Part shown: positions 6,791 to 12,832 of the stretch, piece after piece
Layout: each line of letters starts with the position of its first letter
How positions within the stretch are numbered: the stretch's first letter is position 1
Source of the DNA: Ferrovibrio sp035304305
GTDB lineage: Bacteria; Pseudomonadota; Alphaproteobacteria; Ferrovibrionales; Ferrovibrionaceae
Direction of reading: 5' to 3'
DNA: 14,634 nt
NCBI RefSeq assembly: GCF_035304305.1
Contig: NZ_DATGQG010000043.1
Location: forward strand, 1-14,634
The notes under the pieces: generated by a model
Seen by the model: the letters and a program-made list of their open reading frames with translations, nothing else
Told to the model about the DNA's origin: nothing
Database searches by the model: none
Program-made: the position numbers and the translations under genes

Positions 6791-8476
6791 TCAGCGGTCG
6801 CTGTGATGCGCCCTGGCCTTGATGCCCGCCTCGCGGATCTGGCTGAGCGACTGCCGCGGCGTCAGGGCTTCGGGATCGAGCCTGATCTCGATGATCGCCG
6901 CCTTGCCGCTCGCCTGCGCGCGCCTGAAGGCATCGGCGAAATCCTCGGTGCGCTCCACCGTCTCGCCATGGCCGCCGAAGGCGCGGGCATAGGCGGCGAA
7001 ATCGGGATTGCGCAGCTCCGTGCCGCTGACCCGCTCGGGGTATTCCCGCTCCTGGTGCATGCGGATCGTGCCGTACATGCCGTTGTTCACGACGATCACG
7101 ATGATGTTGGCGCCATACTGCAGCGCGGTGGCGAATTCCTGCCCCGTCATCAGGAAGCAGCCGTCGCCGGCAAAGGCGACCACTGTACGCTGCGGGTTGA
7201 TCAGCTTGGCCGACACCGCCGCCGGCACGCCGTAGCCCATCGAGCCCGAGGTCGGTGCAAGCTGGGCGGTATGGCGGCGGTAGCGGTGGAAGCGGTGCAC
7301 CCAGGTGGCGTAGTTGCCGGCGCCGTTGCAGAAGACCGCATCGGCCGGCAGGTTCTCGTCCAGCCATTTGATGATCTGCGACATCTGCACGCCGCCCGGT
7401 GAGGTGACCGGCTTCTGCCATTCCTCGTAGTCGGCGCGCGACTGCTTCGTGGCCGCGGCCCAGGCCTTGCCGTCCACCGGGCCCATCTTGGTCAGCGCCG
7501 CCGCGAAGGCCGCGTTGCTGGCATGGATCGGCAGATCGGCGGAATAGACGCGGTTGAGCTCTTCCGCACCGGCATGGACATGCACGATCTTCTGGTCCGG
7601 TACCGGAATGCCGAGCATGGTGTAGCCGCCGGTGGCCATCTCGCCCATCTTCGAGCCCATCACCAGCAGCAGGTCGGCTTCCCGGATCCGCGCCTGCAGC
7701 TTCGGATTGATACCGATGCCGACATCACCGACGTAGTTCGGCCAGTCATTGTCGAGATAATCCTGGCGGCGGAACACGGCACCGACCGGCAGGTCGGAAG
7801 CGCCGGCCCAGGCCTGCACCTGCTCGCGCACCTGCTCGCTCCAGCCGCTGCCGCCTACGATCATGAACGGCTTCTTCGCGTCCTGCAGCATCGCCTTGAG
7901 CTGCGCCATCTGCTCCATTGAGGGATGCGCCTCGGCGGGAATGACCGGGCGGCCATCGGGCACGTCGGCGAATTCGGTCAGCATGTCCTCCGGCAGGGCC
8001 AGCACCACCGGCCCGCGCCGGCCCGACATGGCGACCGAGAAGGCGCGGCTGATGTATTCCGGAATGCGCGCGGCATCGTCGATCTGCGCCACCCATTTCG
8101 CCATCTGGCCGAACATGCGGCGGTAGTCGATTTCCTGGAAGGCCTCGCGCTCGACCATGTCGCGGCCGACCTGGCCGATGAACAGGATCATCGGCGTGGA
8201 ATCCTGGAAGGCGACATGCACGCCGGCCGAGGCATTGGTGGCGCCCGGACCGCGGGTCACCATGCAGATGCCGGGACGGCCGGTGGTCTTGCCATAGGCA
8301 TCCGCCATCATGGCTGCGCCGCCTTCCTGGCGGCAGATCACAAACTTCATGTGGTTGGCGTGATCGTGCATCGCGTCCAGCACGGCGAGAAAGCTCTCGC
8401 CCGGCACGCCGAATGCCATGTCGACGCCATGCAGGCGCAACTGCTCGACCAGGATCTGACCACCACTGCGTTTCAT
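6791..8476 (-). CDS. Acetolactate-synthase-like thiamine diphosphate enzyme
   Basis: This 561-residue protein of the ThDP-dependent 2-oxo-acid decarboxylase/carboligase superfamily is cytosolic. The N-terminal Pyr domain has the catalytic glutamate Glu51 in RQEGGAAMMADAYG and TRGPGATNASAG. The central domain includes PFMIVGGSGWSE. The C-terminal PP domain has AGDGCFLMTGQEF (GDG at 437-439) through NNGMYGT (464-470), the Mg/diphosphate motif, and GSMGYGVPAAVSAK. Gln114 and Lys127 in AFQEIDYRRMFGQMAK keep the spacing seen in acetohydroxyacid synthases. However, no small regulatory subunit gene is adjacent, and the NNGMYGTIRMHQE segment differs from anabolic IlvB/IlvI. A catabolic carboligase or decarboxylase is therefore more likely than branched-chain biosynthesis. 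It follows the NIPSNAP gene by 22 bases, probably in one transcript. The ribosome site (AGAGAG region) is weak. The substrate is unknown. Confidence 0.88.
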   Translation of the reverse strand: MKRSGGQILVEQLRLHGVDMAFGVPGESFLAVLDAMHDHANHMKFVICRQEGGAAMMADAYGKTTGRPGICMVTRGPGATNASAGVHVAFQDSTPMILFIGQVGRDMVEREAFQEIDYRRMFGQMAKWVAQIDDAARIPEYISRAFSVAMSGRRGPVVLALPEDMLTEFADVPDGRPVIPAEAHPSMEQMAQLKAMLQDAKKPFMIVGGSGWSEQVREQVQAWAGASDLPVGAVFRRQDYLDNDWPNYVGDVGIGINPKLQARIREADLLLVMGSKMGEMATGGYTMLGIPVPDQKIVHVHAGAEELNRVYSADLPIHASNAAFAAALTKMGPVDGKAWAAATKQSRADYEEWQKPVTSPGGVQMSQIIKWLDENLPADAVFCNGAGNYATWVHRFHRYRRHTAQLAPTSGSMGYGVPAAVSAKLINPQRTVVAFAGDGCFLMTGQEFATALQYGANIIVIVVNNGMYGTIRMHQEREYPERVSGTELRNPDFAAYARAFGGHGETVERTEDFADAFRRAQASGKAAIIEIRLDPEALTPRQSLSQIREAGIKARAHHSDR

Positions 8477-8498
8477 GTCGGTACTCTCTGCTGGATGA

Positions 8499-8828
8499 TT
8501 AGCGCTTGATCGGCGCGAAGGCCGCCGGTGTCATCAGGCGGTTCTCCTGCGCCACGAGATAGCCGGCCTCGGCGCTCTTCTTCAGATAGGCCTGCCAGTC
8601 CGGATCGGCCTGCATGGCGGCGCGCTTCCTCTCGCGGTCGGCCGCGCTCTCATAGGCCCAGATATGCATGTAGGTATTGAGGGGACCGGTCTCGGTCACC
8701 AGGAAGGCGACCGGCTCGCCGAGATGCCGTTTCTGCGGGGTCAGGCCATGCTGTTCGTAGAGTTCCAGCTGCAGCTTGATCGTGCCGGGCCGGCAGGTAT
8801 AGGTGCGAACGTCGAGCAGCATTTCCAT
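8499..8828 (-). CDS. NIPSNAP family protein
   Basis: This 109-residue protein has the NIPSNAP pattern: an N-terminal strand LLDVRTYTCRPGT, a helix ELYEQHGLTPQ, then GEPVAFLVTETGPLNTYMHIWAYESAADRERKRAAMQADPDWQAYL. The conserved 'N-hydrophobic-WAY(E/D)S...R...R' core and the 'DP-W-Y' segment are typical. These are small ferredoxin-fold (dimeric alpha-beta barrel) proteins with no agreed bacterial function. ATG 8828 and an in-frame ATG at 8822 are both possible; GAGG lies seven bases before the second, so the shorter form may be real. It is the first gene of a likely two-gene unit with the ThDP enzyme, and it diverges from the aminotransferase gene across 84 bases. A structural or product-release role for the enzyme is speculation. 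Confidence 0.88.
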   Translation of the reverse strand: MEMLLDVRTYTCRPGTIKLQLELYEQHGLTPQKRHLGEPVAFLVTETGPLNTYMHIWAYESAADRERKRAAMQADPDWQAYLKKSAEAGYLVAQENRLMTPAAFAPIKR

Positions 8829-8854
8829 CCCTCTTCCGGCGGCTCCGGGCCCCC

Positions 8855-8883
8855 TTGCCGGGGCGTCCGATAACCGTCATAAG
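8855..8883 (+). promoter_or_regulatory. Weak sigma-70 promoter candidate for the aminotransferase
   Basis: TTGCCG (8855-8860) and CATAAG (8878-8883) are 17 bases apart, each matching consensus at four of six positions. They lie in the 84-base divergent gap, whose AT-rich core (about 8870-8900) also carries GTCA-N5-TGAC. Transcription would start near 8890. The minus-strand promoter for the NIPSNAP gene must share this gap, but I cannot place it. Confidence 0.3.
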
Positions 8884-8912
8884 CTGACTAATATACCGAT
8901 GGGGAGGAGTCC

Positions 8913-10100
8913 ATGCAGATAGCCGCGCGGATGTCGCGACTGGGCAGCGAGAGTGCCTTCGAGGTTCTCGCACGCGCGAAAGCGCTGGAGGCGCAGGGCC
9001 GGTCGGTGATCAATCTCGGCATCGGCCAGCCGGATTTCCCCACCCCGCCCCATGTGGTCGAAGCCGCCGTCAGGGCCCTGCGCGACGGCCACCACGGCTA
9101 TACGCCGGCCAACGGCATTCTCCCTTTGCGCGAGGCCGTCTGCGCCGAGATCGCCCGACGCTACCGGGTGACCGTCTCGCCCGACCGCATCGTCATCGTG
9201 CCGGGCGGCAAGGTCACCATGGCGACCGCCATCGAGATGTTCGGCGAGCCGGGTGCCGAAATCATGTATCCCGATCCGGGCTTCCCGATCTATGAATCGC
9301 TGGTCAACTACACGGGCGCCACGCCCGCCGGCTACCCGCTGCTGGAAAAGAACGGCTTCGCCTTCCGCGCCGACGACCTGCTGTCGCGGATCACGCCGCA
9401 GACGCGGCTGCTGATCGTCAATTCTCCCGCCAACCCCACCGGCGGCGTCGCCCCGGCCGAGGAAGTCCGCAAGCTGGTGGAAGGCCTGCAGCGCTTCCCA
9501 CATGTCGCCATCATGGCCGACGAGATCTACTCGCGGCTGGTGCTGGACGGCGACGGGGCTTATGCCAGCTTCATCCCCTGGCTCGACCAGCTGCAGGACC
9601 GGCTGATCATCCTGGAAGGCTGGTCCAAGACCTACGCCATGACCGGCTGGCGGCTGGGCTGGGGCCTCTGGCCCGAACGGCTGGTCGACCTCGCCACCAA
9701 GCTCGCCATCAATACCCACTCCTGCGTCAACGCGGCGACCCAGTTCGCCGGCATCGCCGCCCTGGAGGGACCGCAGGACGCGGTCGAGGAGATGCGGCTC
9801 GCCTTCCGCCGCCGCCGCGACCTCTGCGTCGCCGGGCTGAACCGGATCCCGGGGATCAGCTGCATCAAGCCCGAGGGTGCCTTCTACGCCTTTCCGAACA
9901 TCACCGGCACCGGGCTGAATGCCCGGCAGATGCAGGACGGGCTGCTGGAGCAGGCCAGGGTCGCGACCATCGCCGGAACCAGCTTCGGCCGCCATGGCGA
10001 AGGCTACCTCCGCCTTTCCTTCGCTGCCTCGGATGAAGCCATTTCGGAAGCCCTGGAACGGATCAGAAGCTTCTTAGAGAACCGCCAGGCCAAGAACTAG
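8913..10100 (+). CDS. Class I/II pyridoxal-phosphate aminotransferase
   Basis: This 395-residue fold-type I aminotransferase, of the subfamily related to aspartate aminotransferase, moves an amino group between an amino acid and a 2-oxo acid. Features in order: GIGQPDFPTP (36-45), YTPANGILPLREA (63-75), VNSPANPTGG with Asn174, ADEIYS with Asp203 (pyridine nitrogen) and Tyr206, and the PLP lysine Lys239 in EGWSKTYAMTGWRLGW. Arg367 in YLRLSFA would bind the substrate carboxylate. Length is standard and the core appears intact. GGGGAGG with a five-base gap supports ATG 8913. It diverges from the NIPSNAP-ThDP enzyme pair, suggesting an amino-acid to 2-oxo-acid step feeding that enzyme. The amino-acid specificity cannot be assigned from motifs alone, so I give no gene symbol. 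Confidence 0.9.
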   Translation: MQIAARMSRLGSESAFEVLARAKALEAQGRSVINLGIGQPDFPTPPHVVEAAVRALRDGHHGYTPANGILPLREAVCAEIARRYRVTVSPDRIVIVPGGKVTMATAIEMFGEPGAEIMYPDPGFPIYESLVNYTGATPAGYPLLEKNGFAFRADDLLSRITPQTRLLIVNSPANPTGGVAPAEEVRKLVEGLQRFPHVAIMADEIYSRLVLDGDGAYASFIPWLDQLQDRLIILEGWSKTYAMTGWRLGWGLWPERLVDLATKLAINTHSCVNAATQFAGIAALEGPQDAVEEMRLAFRRRRDLCVAGLNRIPGISCIKPEGAFYAFPNITGTGLNARQMQDGLLEQARVATIAGTSFGRHGEGYLRLSFAASDEAISEALERIRSFLENRQAKN

Positions 10101-10121
10101 GCATTTATCTGCCCGTTTTTT
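10100..10121 (+). terminator. Weak terminator-like hairpin after the aminotransferase
   Basis: GGCA (10100-10103) and TGCC (10110-10113) form a four-base stem with a six-base loop, followed after two bases by six T (10116-10121). It overlaps the stop codon by its last base. The stem is short, so termination would be inefficient, but the T run in a GC-rich setting is suggestive. Confidence 0.35.
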
Positions 10122-10185
10122 GATCATTCGGCCGGTTTAACAGGCATCGACTGCCAAAAAGATATCCACAAGCCCTGTTGCAGGC

Positions 10186-10200
10186 GCACAAATCCAGTGG
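10186..10200. promoter_or_regulatory. Candidate NtrC-type activator site
   Basis: GCAC-N7-GTGG matches the NtrC dyad GCAC-N7-GTGC at seven of eight positions and is centred about 50 bases upstream of the predicted sigma-54 start. The overlapping GTGGC-TT-GCCAC (10197-10208) is a separate perfect dyad. Both are by-eye matches; NtrC sites often lie further upstream. Confidence 0.3.
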
Positions 10201-10218
10201 CTTGCCACGGCTGCAGAG

Positions 10219-10234
10219 TGGCACAGGCCGTGCA
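10219..10234 (+). promoter_or_regulatory. Sigma-54 promoter of glnB-glnA
   Basis: TGGCAC-N5-GTGCA carries the required GG and GC dinucleotides exactly ten bases apart and differs from the consensus TGGCAC-N5-TTGCA at one position. Transcription would start near 10245, about 70 bases before glnB. Sigma-54 control by NtrC under nitrogen limitation is well established for this gene pair in alphaproteobacteria such as Azospirillum. Confidence 0.75.
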
Positions 10235-10314
10235 TAGGAAGGGGCATGAGCAGGCAAGTCCAACACAATACCTAGTCACCCTCACCCTCAGACCATCCCA
10301 ACTCTTCCGGACCC

Positions 10315-10653
10315 ATGAAAAAGATCGAAGCCGTCATCAAGCCGTTCAAGCTCGACGAAGTGAAAGAGGCGCTGCACGAAATCGGACTGCAGGGCCTGAC
10401 CGTCACCGAAGCCAAGGGCTTCGGCCGCCAGAAAGGCCATACCGAACTCTACCGCGGCGCCGAATACGTCGTGGATTTCCTTCCGAAGGTGAAAATCGAG
10501 GTGGTGCTAGACGACGGCATGGTCGAACGCGCTGTCGAGGCGATCACCCAGGCCGCCCGTACCGGCCGCATCGGTGACGGCAAGATCTTCATCTCCTCCG
10601 TCGAGGAAGTCATTCGCATCCGCACCGGCGAAAAGGGCGCGGAAGCAGTCTGA
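10315..10653 (+). CDS. glnB: Nitrogen regulatory protein P-II (GlnB)
   Basis: This 112-residue protein has the normal PII length. It begins MKKIEAVIKPFKLDEVKEAL. It carries the T-loop with the uridylylation site Tyr51 in YRGAEYVVDFLPK and the C-terminal GRIGDGKIFISSVEEVIRIRTGE (B- and C-loop region, ATP and 2-oxoglutarate binding). Asp54 after Tyr51 favours GlnB over GlnK, which usually has Asn there. PII is a cytosolic trimer that signals 2-oxoglutarate and glutamine status, is modified by GlnD, and controls GlnE and NtrB. The ribosome site is weak (only GGA three bases before the ATG), so the start rests on homology. It is followed by glnA after 108 bases, the standard alphaproteobacterial pair, and preceded by a sigma-54 promoter. 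Absence of an amtB gene next to it also fits GlnB. Confidence 0.96.
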   Translation: MKKIEAVIKPFKLDEVKEALHEIGLQGLTVTEAKGFGRQKGHTELYRGAEYVVDFLPKVKIEVVLDDGMVERAVEAITQAARTGRIGDGKIFISSVEEVIRIRTGEKGAEAV

Positions 10654-10712
10654 GGCCGGGCAGTCTTACCCGCCGTCCAACTCATCGGGTAGCCGCCGGC
10701 TCACTCCCGGCC
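10654..10712 (+). other. Nested inverted repeats between glnB and glnA
   Basis: An outer stem GGCCGGG (10654-10660) with CCCGGCC (10706-10712) encloses an inner stem TACCCG (10667-10672) with CGGGTA (10686-10691). The structure starts directly after the glnB stop and ends 49 bases before glnA. No T run follows. It may act as a processing site, a partial terminator or an mRNA stabiliser that sets the glnA to glnB ratio; the function is inferred. Confidence 0.35.
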
Positions 10713-10761
10713 AGCACGTTGAGCGTTACCAACCCAGGGAAGAAGAAACAGGAATACAGCT

Positions 10762-12171
10762 ATGGCTGATGCAAAATCCATCGTGAAGCAGTTGAAGGAC
10801 AAGGACACCAAGTACGTCGATTTCCGGTTCACCGATCCGCGCGGCAAGTGGCAGCACGTTGCCTTCGATATCAGCATGGTCGATGAAGCTGCGCTGAAGG
10901 AAGGCGTCATGTTCGACGGCTCCTCGATCGCCGGCTGGAAGGCGATCAACGAGTCCGACATGCTGCTGCAGCCGGACCTCGACACCCTGCATTTCGACCC
11001 CTTCGCCGCGCAGACCACGGCCGTGCTGTTCTGCGACGTGCTCGAGCCGCATGAAGGCACGCCCTACAACCGCTGCCCGCGCTCGATCGCGAAGGCCGCC
11101 GAGGCGCATCTGAAGGCCAGCAAGGTGGCCGACGTCGCCTATTTCGGCCCCGAGGCCGAGTTCTTCGTGTTCGACGACGTGCGCTTCAAGACCTCGATGA
11201 ACGAAACCTTCGTCTTCATGGACGACATCGAGGGCAACTACAATTCCGGCAAGGCCTACGAAGGCGGCAACATGGGGCATCGTGCCCCGCTCAAGGGCGG
11301 CTACTTCCCGGTCGCGCCGCTGGACCAGGGCGGCGACCTGCGCTCGGAGATGCTCTCCACCATCGCGTCCATGGGCGTGCCGGTCGAAAAGCATCACCAT
11401 GAGGTCGCCAACAGCCAGCACGAGCTCGGCATCAAGTTCGGCACGCTGGTGCGCTGCGGCGACTACATGCAGATCTACAAGTACGGCGTCCACAACGTCG
11501 CCCATGCCTGGGGCAAGACCGCGACCTTCATGCCGAAGCCGGTCAAGGGCGACAACGGCTCGGGCATGCACGTGCACCAGTCGCTGTGGAAGGGCGGCAA
11601 GCCGCTGTTCGCCGGCAACAAGTATGCCGGCCTGAGCGAGCTGGCGCTGTACTACATCGGCGGCATCATCAAGCATGCCAAGGCGCTGAACGCCTTCACC
11701 AACCCGCTGACGAACAGCTACAAGCGCCTGATCCCCGGCTTCGAGGCGCCGGTGCTGCTGGCCTATTCGTCGCGCAACCGCTCGGCTTCCTGCCGCATCC
11801 CGTTCGGTGCCGGCGAGAAGGCCAAGCGCGTCGAGGTACGCTTCCCCGATCCGGGCGCGAACCCCTACCTGGCCTATGCCGCGATGCTGATGGCCGGTCT
11901 GGACGGCATCAAGAACAAGATCCATCCGGGCGACCCGATGGACAAGAACCTCTACGACCTGCCGCCCGAGGAACTGAAGGAAGTTCCGCAGGTCTGCGGC
12001 TCGCTGCGCGAGGCTCTGGAGAACCTCGACAAGGATCGCGCCTTCCTGAAGGCCGGTGGTGTCTTCACCGACGACTTCATCGACGCCTACATGGAACTGA
12101 AGTGGGAAGAGGTGTACGCGTTCGAGCATACTCCGCACCCGATCGAGTTCTCGATGTACTACTCGGTCTAA
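10762..12171 (+). CDS. glnA: Glutamine synthetase type I
   Basis: This 469-residue protein has the usual length for the adenylylated GSI-beta form. It condenses glutamate and ammonia using ATP and works as a cytosolic dodecamer. Visible marks: MFDGSSIAGW (50-59); metal-ligand glutamates in FGPEAEFF (128-135); NGSGMHVHQS (265-274) with the active-site histidine; the ATP and glutamate site YSSRNRSASCRIP (335-347); and the adenylylation tyrosine Tyr398 in KNLYDLPPEE. The tyrosine implies control by GlnE, itself signalled by the PII protein encoded just upstream. AGGA about nine bases before ATG 10762 supports the start. Transcription is probably from the sigma-54 promoter before glnB, with the possibility of another start in the 108-base gap. 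It ends at a strong terminator. No missing residue was noticed. Confidence 0.98.
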   Translation: MADAKSIVKQLKDKDTKYVDFRFTDPRGKWQHVAFDISMVDEAALKEGVMFDGSSIAGWKAINESDMLLQPDLDTLHFDPFAAQTTAVLFCDVLEPHEGTPYNRCPRSIAKAAEAHLKASKVADVAYFGPEAEFFVFDDVRFKTSMNETFVFMDDIEGNYNSGKAYEGGNMGHRAPLKGGYFPVAPLDQGGDLRSEMLSTIASMGVPVEKHHHEVANSQHELGIKFGTLVRCGDYMQIYKYGVHNVAHAWGKTATFMPKPVKGDNGSGMHVHQSLWKGGKPLFAGNKYAGLSELALYYIGGIIKHAKALNAFTNPLTNSYKRLIPGFEAPVLLAYSSRNRSASCRIPFGAGEKAKRVEVRFPDPGANPYLAYAAMLMAGLDGIKNKIHPGDPMDKNLYDLPPEELKEVPQVCGSLREALENLDKDRAFLKAGGVFTDDFIDAYMELKWEEVYAFEHTPHPIEFSMYYSV

Positions 12172-12189
12172 GATCGTTCCCTGGGCCAG

Positions 12190-12250
12190 CGGCTCAGTCT
12201 GAGCCGGGACGTCCAATGAGCCCCGCCGGTTTCCGCCGGCGGGGTTTTTT
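12190..12250 (+). terminator. Intrinsic terminator of glnB-glnA
   Basis: The main hairpin has nine-base arms CCCCGCCGG (12221-12229) and CCGGCGGGG (12236-12244), a six-base loop and six T (12245-12250). A second hairpin with seven-base arms (12190-12196 and 12200-12206) lies just upstream, 18 bases after the glnA stop. The first is a textbook Rho-independent terminator; the upstream one may stabilise the transcript end. Confidence 0.9.
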
Positions 12251-12322
12251 CTTTGACCGTTTGGCGCAGGAACAAGGGATTTCCGCCCGGGTTGCAGGAC
12301 AGCGTCCCACGGAGGAATCTCC

Positions 12323-12832
12323 ATGAGCTCCCCCCGCTATCCCGCCGGCACCGGCAGTGTCGCGGCCATCGCCGGACATCCGATGCATCCCATGGTCGTT
12401 CCGCTTCCCATCGGCGCACTCGTGCTCGCGCTCGCCGCCGACATCGCCTATTTCGTCACCGAGAATCCCTTCTGGGCAGAGGGCGCGAAATGGCTGCTGC
12501 TGGCCGTCCTGGTCACCGGCGCGCTGGCGGCCATTCTCGGGATCATCGATCTGGTTTCGCTGGCGCGGGCCCGCCGTATGATCATCGCCCTGGCGCATGG
12601 CGGCGGCAATGCCGTGATGCTGGCCATCACCCTGGCGAACTACCTGACACGTCCGGAGCAGGCCGCCGGCGAGCCGATGATCGGCGGCTTCATCCTGACG
12701 GTGCTTGCCGTGGCACTATCCATGGTAACCGGTTGGCTCGGCGGCGAGCTGAGCTTCAGGCACGGCATCGGTGTGTCCCCCGGGATCGGCGACGGCGCCG
12801 GGTCTGAGCCTGCGCGGACGCCACGCAGCTAG
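12323..12832 (+). CDS. DUF2231 domain inner-membrane protein
   Basis: The 169-residue protein matches the DUF2231 pattern: an N-terminal GHPMHPMVVPLPIGALVLALAAD (18-40), in which histidines precede the first helix, and GWLGGELSFRHGIGV near the end. Four hydrophobic helices are visible, at roughly 22-46, 59-84, 86-108 and 119-142, followed by a polar tail. The conserved His-Pro-x-His motif resembles metal or haem ligands, but the family has no established function. GGAGG seven bases before ATG 12323 supports the start. A TTGACC at 12253 could serve as a -35 element, but no convincing -10 follows. The gene lies after the glnA terminator, so it is probably its own unit, and its stop overlaps that of the convergent kinase gene. 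Confidence 0.85.
   Translation: MSSPRYPAGTGSVAAIAGHPMHPMVVPLPIGALVLALAADIAYFVTENPFWAEGAKWLLLAVLVTGALAAILGIIDLVSLARARRMIIALAHGGGNAVMLAITLANYLTRPEQAAGEPMIGGFILTVLAVALSMVTGWLGGELSFRHGIGVSPGIGDGAGSEPARTPRS

Noticed and set aside
6791..8476. Assignment as AruI or as biosynthetic IlvB
   Set aside because: The motifs fix the superfamily, but I cannot separate these subfamilies by eye, so no symbol is given.
10197..10577. Plus-strand frame covering the glnB leader and first part of glnB
   Set aside because: It starts inside the NtrC-like site, crosses the sigma-54 promoter, and continues out of frame through glnB.
12253..12281. Sigma-70 promoter for the DUF2231 gene from TTGACC
   Set aside because: The hexamer at the right distance (GGGATT) matches TATAAT at only two positions.
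10726..12324. 532-codon minus-strand frame opposite glnA
   Set aside because: It mirrors the codon pattern of glnA and crosses its terminator; no homology is recognisable.
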